Source of the DNA: Brevundimonas terrae
GTDB lineage: Bacteria; Pseudomonadota; Alphaproteobacteria; Caulobacterales; Caulobacteraceae
DNA length: 64,000 nucleotides
Direction of reading: 5' to 3'
Assembly (NCBI RefSeq): GCF_011761985.1
Contig: NZ_JAASQT010000003.1
Location: 62,001 to 126,000 of the forward strand
This document shows, piece after piece, positions 57,756 through 64,000 of this stretch. How positions within the stretch are numbered: position 1 is the stretch's first letter; every line of letters begins with the position of its first letter. Below the pieces are notes generated by a model. The model was not told where the DNA came from. It saw only the letters and a program-made list of their open reading frames with translations, and made no database searches. Made by a program: the position numbers and the translations under genes.

Positions 57756-60013
57756 AGGGCCTCTCTCTTCATGTCATCGCCCGGCTTGCCTTCGGAAAGG
57801 CGCTGGGTCGATTTGATATTCTGACGAAGGGGAAAAACGAGGGTGACACGCGCGCCCGACAGGCTTTCGGCATCCCCCAACCGCAATTCTCCTCCGTGAT
57901 CTTCGCAAATACGCTTCACAATAGCCAATCCCAGACCCGTGCCTTTTTCACGCGTGGTCACATAGGGCTCGGTCAAACGGTCCCGATCTTTCTCCGGCAG
58001 GCCCATCCCGTCATCCTCGATGATGAAGCGGGCATAGCCGCCCGATACATCCAGACGGGTCGCAACCCCCGGATAAGCGGTGTCAGCACCTGATGCCTTG
58101 TGCGCCGAAACGGCTTCACCGGCATTTTTCAGGATGTTGATCAGCGCCTGACGCACCATGCGCCCGTCGCAGTCCAGCACCGTTTCCGGTACCGGCTCGA
58201 ACAGGTCCACACCGATATCGGCCATGGCCACACGCTGGGCAAACACAGCCTCGCGCAGCATCTCGTCGGCACGTTCCTCTGTGAACCGTGGCGCAGGCAT
58301 ACGGGCGAACGAGGAGAACTCGTCCACCATACGGCCAATATCGCCGACCTGACGGATAATGGTTTCCGTGCAGCGGTCGAACACCTCGATATCCTCACCC
58401 ACCTTGTCACGATAGCGGCGGCGCAGACGCTCTGCCGAGAGCTGGATCGGGGTCAGAGGGTTCTTGATCTCGTGGGCAATCCGGCGCGCCACATCGCGCC
58501 ACGCCGCATTCCGCTGGGCCGTGACCAGACGGGTGATGTCGTCAAAGGTCAGCACCATCTCGCCACCCTGACCGCCCTCGATACGCACGCGCAGACGGCG
58601 GGTTTCGCCATCACGTGTCACATCGATATCTTCTTCGATGTGGGCTTCGCCGCGTTCGGAAAGTTCGCTCAGTTCGGGGGAAACCGTGCCCAGTCTCTGC
58701 CCCTGCACATCCTCGTTCGTGATCGACAAAAGATCGCGGGCGCTGTCATTGATCGCCGAGATGCGGCCATAGCGATCCAGACCGATCACACCGGCACTGA
58801 CACCTGACAGCACGGTTTCGATAAAGCGCGAACGGGTCTGCGCCTCGACACTGGCCGAGCGCAAAGCCACCTGCTGGGTCTGGATATCGTGGGTCATGCG
58901 GTTAAAGGCATCGGACAGGACAGCCATTTCCGCCGGTGCATCGGATGCATCCACACGCGCCTCGAAATCCCCCGCCGACACGCGCTCTGCTGCACCGATC
59001 AACTGGCCGATCGGGCGCGAAATCGCATTGGCCGCCGACATGGCCAACCACACTGCGCCCACCAGAACCAACAAGGCCGTTTCCAGATAGGCCAGCGCAA
59101 AGATGGCCTGTATCTGGGCGCGGCTTTCCTCGGCCTGACGATAGGCCAGAATGGATTCCTCGCCCGTCCGCATCCGCTGGATCAGCCCCTCGGCCAGCGG
59201 GCGCACCACATACAGATAGGCATCGCCATATTCCGTCAGCGGATAAAGCGCACGGATGCTGTCGGGGTTTTCGGTCGCCGAGGCGGGGGCCACCTCGCCA
59301 TCGGCCAAAATACGGAAGGCATCGGGTGGCGGCGCGACATAGGGCGGCGCATCGGGCCGCTCGCCACTGGCCAGAACCTCGCCCTTGCCGTTCAGGATAT
59401 AGACCGCCGGATAGCCGAAGAAATCACCGATCTGGGTCAGGGCGCGATTGAACTGGATACGGTTATCAAACATGCCGCGAATACCGCCCAGTTCGATACT
59501 CATTGTCTCCAGATCGCGTTCCAGCCTTGTACCGACATCGGACACATAGGCCCGTCCGATCAGGGCACCATTCTCGACCGAGGATCGCACATTGGTGCTG
59601 AACCACTGGTCCACACCACGGTTGACCAAGACGCCGAACACCAGCGCGATCAGAACCGCCGGCACCACCGACACGATAGAAAACAGGAATACAAACCGTA
59701 GGTGCAGTCTGGCACCGGCTTCATGGCGGACCCGAAACAGTTTCAGGACCTGACGGCCAACCACGGCTGCCAACAGGCCGATGACCGCCATATTGGCCAG
59801 CAGCACATAAAGGATAACGCGAGCCGACGCCGTGCGCCCCTCGCCCGCCGATCCGGGCGCTACGGCCACAATCCAGATGGCCAGCGCCGTGACGATAAAC
59901 GCCACCGCATAGGCAAAGCCGAAAAATGCACGCGGCCGATCAGCCCAGATGCGCCCTTTTACGGGACGCTCTGCAGAAGGGTCTGAAACCTGTTCCGCGC
60001 GGGGTTCATTCAT
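57752..60013 (-). CDS. ntrY: Sensor histidine kinase NtrY
   Basis: 753-residue membrane kinase. N-terminal helices (FFGFAYAVAFIVTALAIWIV, VILYVLLANMAVIGLLAAVV, VSVVPAVLIALVFGVLV), a periplasmic sensor, another helix, HAMP (PIGQLIGAAERVSAGDFEAR), a PAS domain (GLDRYGRISAINDSARDLLS), the H-box ARRIAHEIKNPLTPIQLSAE and the ATPase N-box ALINILKNAGEAV with G-boxes (IEDDGMGLPE, EKGTGLGLAIVKRI). It phosphorylates NtrX. It begins only 53 bases from dusB; ntrBC genes, usual in between, are missing. Confidence 0.95.
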   Translation of the reverse strand: MNEPRAEQVSDPSAERPVKGRIWADRPRAFFGFAYAVAFIVTALAIWIVAVAPGSAGEGRTASARVILYVLLANMAVIGLLAAVVGRQVLKLFRVRHEAGARLHLRFVFLFSIVSVVPAVLIALVFGVLVNRGVDQWFSTNVRSSVENGALIGRAYVSDVGTRLERDLETMSIELGGIRGMFDNRIQFNRALTQIGDFFGYPAVYILNGKGEVLASGERPDAPPYVAPPPDAFRILADGEVAPASATENPDSIRALYPLTEYGDAYLYVVRPLAEGLIQRMRTGEESILAYRQAEESRAQIQAIFALAYLETALLVLVGAVWLAMSAANAISRPIGQLIGAAERVSAGDFEARVDASDAPAEMAVLSDAFNRMTHDIQTQQVALRSASVEAQTRSRFIETVLSGVSAGVIGLDRYGRISAINDSARDLLSITNEDVQGQRLGTVSPELSELSERGEAHIEEDIDVTRDGETRRLRVRIEGGQGGEMVLTFDDITRLVTAQRNAAWRDVARRIAHEIKNPLTPIQLSAERLRRRYRDKVGEDIEVFDRCTETIIRQVGDIGRMVDEFSSFARMPAPRFTEERADEMLREAVFAQRVAMADIGVDLFEPVPETVLDCDGRMVRQALINILKNAGEAVSAHKASGADTAYPGVATRLDVSGGYARFIIEDDGMGLPEKDRDRLTEPYVTTREKGTGLGLAIVKRICEDHGGELRLGDAESLSGARVTLVFPLRQNIKSTQRLSEGKPGDDMKREAL

Positions 60014-60066
60014 AGCGAACTAGCTACGCTCAACTGTGGCACAAGTTCAACACCATAGTTGCCGCT

Positions 60067-61065
60067 TTACCCCACATTGTTCAGCCAAAGCGCCTGAAGG
60101 GCCTCTTCGACCTCTTCCAGACTGTTTAGGCGGCACAATCTGGCCTTGGCCTGACGGCGTTCCAGCGGATCGGCTGGCCAAGGGGCCTGTTCAATATACC
60201 AACCCAGATGCTTGCGGAACATCTTCAGGCCCAGCGGCAATTTATAGAACTCTGCCGAGGCCCGCATGTGTTCGATGACGATATCGAATCGTTCCTGACG
60301 ATCCGGTTCGGCCAGTTGCGTACCATCCTGAAGCGCCCGCTCCAGATGCGCCGCCAGCCACGGACGGCCATAGACACCACGCCCCAGCATCAGGGCATCG
60401 GCACCGGACTTGTCCAGCGCCTCGCGCGCCTGATCGGCAGTGATGATGTCGCCATTGACCACCACCGGAATAGAGACCGCCTGTTTGACCTCGGCAATCG
60501 CGTCCCAGTCGGCAATGCCGGTATAGAATTGTTTGCGGGTACGGCCATGCACGGTCACAGCCTTGACGCCCAGCTCTTCGGCCTTTTTGGCCAGAACCGC
60601 CGCATTCAGGCTGTTCTCGTCCCAGCCCAGACGCATCTTGACCGTCACAGGACGGCTGACCGCCTCAACCACCTGCTCCATGATACGGCAAGCCAGATCG
60701 GGCGTCCGCATCAGGGCCGAGCCACAGGCCGCGCCAGTGACTTCCTTGGCAGGGCAACCAAAGTTCAGATCGATAATGTCCGCGCCCGCCGCCTCGGCCA
60801 TGCGCGCACCTTCGGCCATTTTGACGGGATCGCCACCAACCAACTGAATAACCGTCAGCGGCAATCCACCGCCCACCGCCGCACGGCGCACCACATCGGG
60901 GCGTGCACGAGCCAGCTCTGCGGCGGCCACCATTTCGGTCGCCACATAGCTCGCGCCCAGCTTTGAAGCCAGCACACGGAAGGGAAGATCGGTGATCCCC
61001 GTCATGGGTGCCATCAGCACCTTTCCGGCAATCTCGACGTCTCCGATTTGCAATCTCGAACTCAT
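60067..61065 (-). CDS. dusB: tRNA-dihydrouridine synthase DusB
   Basis: 332-residue FMN enzyme that reduces uridines in the tRNA D-loop. It starts SSRLQIGDVEIAGKVLMAPM; DLNFGCPAKEVTGAACGSAL holds the catalytic Cys, with VKMRLGWDE, VHGRTRKQFYTGIADW and LMLGRGVYGRPWL following. The ATG at 61065 gives the family N-terminus; the frame extends to 61101. In alphaproteobacteria this gene (nifR3) usually precedes ntrBC. It is divergent from ispDF. Confidence 0.95.
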   Translation of the reverse strand: MSSRLQIGDVEIAGKVLMAPMTGITDLPFRVLASKLGASYVATEMVAAAELARARPDVVRRAAVGGGLPLTVIQLVGGDPVKMAEGARMAEAAGADIIDLNFGCPAKEVTGAACGSALMRTPDLACRIMEQVVEAVSRPVTVKMRLGWDENSLNAAVLAKKAEELGVKAVTVHGRTRKQFYTGIADWDAIAEVKQAVSIPVVVNGDIITADQAREALDKSGADALMLGRGVYGRPWLAAHLERALQDGTQLAEPDRQERFDIVIEHMRASAEFYKLPLGLKMFRKHLGWYIEQAPWPADPLERRQAKARLCRLNSLEEVEEALQALWLNNVG

Positions 61066-61129
61066 GGCGTCCTTAGCGCTGAAACCATGCCCCCTCGTCA
61101 AGTACGAAGGAGGCGCTTAGAAGGCGGAC

Positions 61130-62275
61130 ATGACCTTCTCTGCTATCATTGTGGCTGCCGGATCGGGTTCTCGCGCAGGCGGGAACAAGCAATGGCGTAC
61201 CGTTGGCGACAAGCCGCTGATCCGCTGGTCGGCGCAAAGCCTGCTGGCCGCAGGGGCCAATCCGCTGGTTCTGGTACTGGCCGAAGGGGCCGAGCAACGC
61301 GCCCGCGACGCCTTGGCGGGCCTCGACGGCTGGATATCGGTCACGGGCGGTGCCACCCGCGCTGATTCCGTAAAGGCCGGTCTGGCCGCTTTGAGCGATG
61401 ACCGCCCCGTCCTGATTCACGATGCAGCCCGTCCGTTCCTGAAGACCCACACCATCCACGCCCTGCTGGATGCGCTGGCGGATGCCGAAGGTGCCCTGCC
61501 CGCCCTGCCCGTCGCCGACAGTCTGCGTCGTGGCGATGCCGATAATCTAATTGGCGAAGTCGTTGACCGCGAAGGGCTATACCGCGCCCAGACGCCGCAA
61601 GCCTTCCGCCCCTCCACCATCCTTGCCGCCTATGCCGCATGGCCCCATGCCGATGCCCCGACCGACGAAGCCTCGGTGGTGCAGGCCCACGGTGGCCGCG
61701 TGCGCCTTGTGGCCGGCGAGGCCGACCTGTTCAAACTGACCTATCCCGAGGACTTCGCCATGGCCGAGCGCCTGATCCCTACTTCTGAACGTCGCGTGAC
61801 CCGTGTCGGCATGGGCTATGACGTGCACCGCTGGGTCGAGGGCGACGGCACATGGCTGTGCGGCGTGAAAGTCCCCCACACCCACACCCTGCTGGGCCAT
61901 TCCGATGCCGATGCGGGCCTTCACGCCCTGACCGATGCCATTCTGGGGGCCATTGCCGAGGGCGATATCGGCGACCACTTCCCGCCCAGCGACGACCGCT
62001 GGAAGGGAGCGTCCTCGGATGTCTTCCTCGCCCACGCCCATGAACTGGTAAAGGCCAAGGGCGGCCAGATCATCAATGTCGATCTGACGCTTATCTGCGA
62101 ACAGCCCAAGGTAAAGCCGCACCGCGCCGCCATGCGTCAGCGCATTGCCGATATTCTGGAACTGGATCTGGGTGCCGTCAGCGTGAAGGCCACCACCACC
62201 GAAGGGCTAGGCTTTACAGGTCGCAACGAGGGACTGGCCGCACAGGCCGTCTGCTCGATCGAAATGCCCGCCTAG
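61130..62275 (+). CDS. ispDF: Bifunctional isoprenoid enzyme IspDF
   Basis: 381-residue fusion of two MEP-pathway enzymes. IspD (residues about 1-220; [26 protein letters not shown]) makes CDP-methylerythritol. IspF (about 222-381; [56 protein letters not shown]) cyclises the 2-phosphate. The fusion is known in alphaproteobacteria and some epsilonproteobacteria. Its stop overlaps the end of the PopA-like gene by 4 bases (convergent). Confidence 0.96.
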   Translation: MTFSAIIVAAGSGSRAGGNKQWRTVGDKPLIRWSAQSLLAAGANPLVLVLAEGAEQRARDALAGLDGWISVTGGATRADSVKAGLAALSDDRPVLIHDAARPFLKTHTIHALLDALADAEGALPALPVADSLRRGDADNLIGEVVDREGLYRAQTPQAFRPSTILAAYAAWPHADAPTDEASVVQAHGGRVRLVAGEADLFKLTYPEDFAMAERLIPTSERRVTRVGMGYDVHRWVEGDGTWLCGVKVPHTHTLLGHSDADAGLHALTDAILGAIAEGDIGDHFPPSDDRWKGASSDVFLAHAHELVKAKGGQIINVDLTLICEQPKVKPHRAAMRQRIADILELDLGAVSVKATTTEGLGFTGRNEGLAAQAVCSIEMPA

Positions 62276-63597
62276 GCCGCGACCTTCTGGCGCGCATCCG
62301 CAACGGCCCGTTCCAGCAGCTGGATCGGGCCTTCGCCTTCGATCATCTCGGCCACGCCGATATCGAAATCGATGACAAAGGGCGAGCGATCCTGTCCGGC
62401 CTCGAACGCCGTGCATGCGATCACCGCCGCAATACGCTCTGCCGCCTGCAGGGCCGCGTCCTTGTCGGTGGCGGGCATCATCACGGCAAAACTGTCCGGT
62501 CCCAGACTGGCCGCCGTATCCTCGACACGGACCAGACGCGAAATCATCGCCCCGACCTGCGGCAAGGCCATATCCAGCCAGCCGCCGCGATTGATGACCG
62601 CCAGTGTGTCGGTCTTGCGGACACGCAGCACACATAGCGACAAGGTGCGCTTGCGACGCTTGGTCGAGGCGCAAACACGCCCGAGATGCGATGCAAAAGG
62701 CTCGCGGTTGAACAAGCCTGTGACCGAGTCCGTCAGTTGCGACACACGCACACTGTCCAGAGCGCGACGTATGGCCTGACGACGGCGGTAATTACTGGCC
62801 AGAGCCTGAACCCGATCGGCCGTTTCTATCTCCGACACGCCCGTTTCCACCACATCGGCAAAACCGCGCACATAGAGATCGGTCAGGTTCACCTCGTCGC
62901 CATCGCGCAGATAAAGCACCAGCGGGATATGATACAGGCGCGTATTGCGCTTCATGCCCGACGCAATGGACATGGCCACGGCGCGGTTTTCACCGCCCCA
63001 CAAAATCGCTGCGTCAAACGCGCGTTCATGCAGGTAATCAAACGCCGTATAGGGCGTGGGAGCCGCCACCACATCGACACCGGCCTCGCGCAGGCTGTTG
63101 CTGAGCGCCAGAAAACGCTCGTCCGCCGCCCCGATAGCCAGCACGGAAATCGGCTGTCGATCCTGTACCACCTTGTGCAGATTGGCACCGTGATCGGCAA
63201 AGGTCTGGCAACGCAGATTGAACTCTTCTTCGGCGACGGCGGCACGAACCAGATGTTCGAGGCGTACCAGTGCCTGAGCCGGATGCGGGACGTCGCGCAT
63301 ACGCAGGTCTACATCGATATCGCAGTCGGCACCGACAGCAATCACCGGCAGATAGCGATCCGGCAAAACTGCCCGTATTGCAGACACCTCCGCCACAAGA
63401 CCGGCATCGTCTGAATCGATCATCATCACGTCATAGGCGCGGGTTTCCAGCGCCTTGATCGCCGCCTCGGCATCGGCAACCCACAGCGTCTCACAGCCCT
63501 GATGGGCCAAACCGGCCTGCAACACAGCGAAACGCGCCTGCCGGGGGGAAACCAGCAAAACCTGCATGGCTATGTCTGTCACACTACCGGTGTTCAT
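62272..63597 (-). CDS. PopA-like REC-REC-degenerate GGDEF c-di-GMP effector
   Basis: 441 residues from the ATG at 63597 (a GTG at 63621 is open; an ATG at 63567 is the shorter choice). The N-terminal receiver-like domain has [10 protein letters not shown] at the phospho-acceptor place and a second receiver-like domain follows ([20 protein letters not shown]). A GGDEF-type domain begins [20 protein letters not shown]. Its active site is degenerate (LGPDSFAVM for GGDEF), while RVED, an RxxD inhibitory site, sits five residues before it. This layout and length match Caulobacter PopA, which binds c-di-GMP and delivers CtrA for degradation. Orthology is inferred. Confidence 0.8.
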   Translation of the reverse strand: MNTGSVTDIAMQVLLVSPRQARFAVLQAGLAHQGCETLWVADAEAAIKALETRAYDVMMIDSDDAGLVAEVSAIRAVLPDRYLPVIAVGADCDIDVDLRMRDVPHPAQALVRLEHLVRAAVAEEEFNLRCQTFADHGANLHKVVQDRQPISVLAIGAADERFLALSNSLREAGVDVVAAPTPYTAFDYLHERAFDAAILWGGENRAVAMSIASGMKRNTRLYHIPLVLYLRDGDEVNLTDLYVRGFADVVETGVSEIETADRVQALASNYRRRQAIRRALDSVRVSQLTDSVTGLFNREPFASHLGRVCASTKRRKRTLSLCVLRVRKTDTLAVINRGGWLDMALPQVGAMISRLVRVEDTAASLGPDSFAVMMPATDKDAALQAAERIAAVIACTAFEAGQDRSPFVIDFDIGVAEMIEGEGPIQLLERAVADARQKVAA

Positions 63598-63743
63598 GAT
63601 CGCTGCCCCCAACTTCGTCACGACTGCGGTCGCTCCGACGTCGAACTCATCTTCACCCTATCAGGTCTGAAAGCCTGACTGTAAAGGCGCATATGACATT
63701 TGGTCGGGTTTCCCTCTGCGACAAATAGTTTTATGGCGTGCGG

Positions 63744-64000
63744 ATGCTGCCGACCGACAACGGGACCCCGTCCAAGCCTTCGCCTGAAGGCCAAAGCCGT
63801 CTCGCCTCTCTCCTGTGCCATCTGTCCCCCTTCTTCTGGGCACCGCTTTTCGCCCGCGCGTTTGCGCGCTCATGGGGGCGCGATGTGATGCTCTATACGG
63901 GGGGCGTGACATTCTTTGCGCTGTTGGCGATGTTCCCCGCCATTGCCATCCTGATCGGCTTCTACAAGGCCGTTTTGTCGATCGGTAATGTCAGCGAACA
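63744..64000 (+). CDS. YihY/BrkB-family membrane protein (5' part only)
   Basis: The frame is open from the ATG at 63744 to the end of the window (85 codons). After a Pro/Ser-rich start the product has WAPLFARAFARSWGRDVMLY and TGGVTFFALLAMFPAIAILI, the first membrane helix and signature of the YihY/virulence-factor BrkB family. The 146 bases upstream separate it from the divergent PopA-like gene. A GTG at 63738 is an alternative start; neither has a strong ribosome site. Function is unknown in the family. Confidence 0.75.
   Translation, partial: MLPTDNGTPSKPSPEGQSRLASLLCHLSPFFWAPLFARAFARSWGRDVMLYTGGVTFFALLAMFPAIAILIGFYKAVLSIGNVSE

Noticed and set aside
63618-63912. Short frames (67 and 83 residues) on the minus strand at the window end
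   Set aside because: They are antisense to the start of the YihY/BrkB-like gene, whose frame gives a recognisable membrane-protein signature.

Overview
The window looks like a chromosomal segment of an alphaproteobacterium, most likely of the Caulobacterales (Caulobacteraceae). The evidence is moderately high GC with strong GC at third codon positions, an E1-beta subunit of pyruvate dehydrogenase that carries its own lipoyl domain, an ispD-ispF fusion, a dusB-ntrY-ntrX-hfq-hflX neighbourhood, dispersed palindromic elements of an alphaproteobacterial type, and a protein built like the Caulobacter c-di-GMP effector PopA. The genus cannot be fixed by reading alone. No tRNA, rRNA, CRISPR array, transposase or phage gene was recognised.

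Layout. (1) 1-2462: the 3' part of a copper-exporting P1B-1 ATPase (copA) followed by its cueR-type MerR regulator. (2) 2467-8588: a complete histidine-utilisation locus. hutC-hutG-hutI on the minus strand is divergent from hutU-hutH, with a HutC-type operator between them and a strong terminator after hutH. (3) 8842-10182: a dicarboxylate/amino-acid:cation symporter with a strong terminator. (4) 10390-18490: a heavy-metal efflux operon, namely a His/Cys-rich exported peptide, czcC, czcB, czcA and a P1B-4 (SPC/HEGST) metal ATPase with a His-rich N-terminus. (5) 18491-28343: core genes pyrG, secG and tpiA (minus strand) and ppiD-trpE plus trpG-trpD-trpC (plus strand). (6) 28344-32100: an accessory patch. 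A cysK-like gene, a LysR regulator and an AT-rich membrane ORF are chained by 4- and 1-base overlaps. An AT-rich DUF2971 gene, a DUF3606 gene and two palindromic repeat elements follow. (7) 32115-42477: central metabolism on the minus strand: pdhA-pdhB-DUF5076-pdhC-lpd, a divIC/ftsB-like gene, eno, rpmF, and lipA-coq10/ratA-like-FAD oxidoreductase. (8) 42500-43720: AT-rich, gene-poor DNA with one unrecognised 185-residue ORF. (9) 43723-52201: an acyl-ACP/CoA synthetase, DoxX, an extradiol dioxygenase, wrbA, a HExxH protein coupled to a VanY-like peptidase, an MFS transporter, then mazG-DUF1643-HAD. (10) 52198-64000: a Na+/H+ antiporter, hflX-hfq, a D-amino-acid aminotransferase, ntrX-ntrY, dusB, ispDF, a PopA-like protein and the start of a YihY/BrkB membrane protein.

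How the genes work together. The two metal sections handle Cu(I) at the inner membrane (CopA/CueR) and divalent Zn/Cd/Co/Ni through a tripartite RND pump plus an inner-membrane ATPase. The hut locus turns histidine into glutamate, using a formimidoylglutamase in the last step. The pdh cluster and lipA together supply the lipoylated pyruvate dehydrogenase complex.

Most curious points: dusB abuts ntrY with no ntrBC; NtrX lacks the GAFTGA loop; the PopA-like protein keeps an RxxD I-site but has lost GGDEF; HutG has Asn in place of the first metal-binding His; an AT-rich membrane ORF is translationally chained to a GC-rich LysR gene; and a VanY-like peptidase is coupled to a HExxH protein through a TTGA overlap. 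I found no clear multi-gene system that I would call entirely new. The accessory patches at 28.3-32.1 kb and 42.5-43.7 kb and the VanY/HExxH pair are the best places to look.
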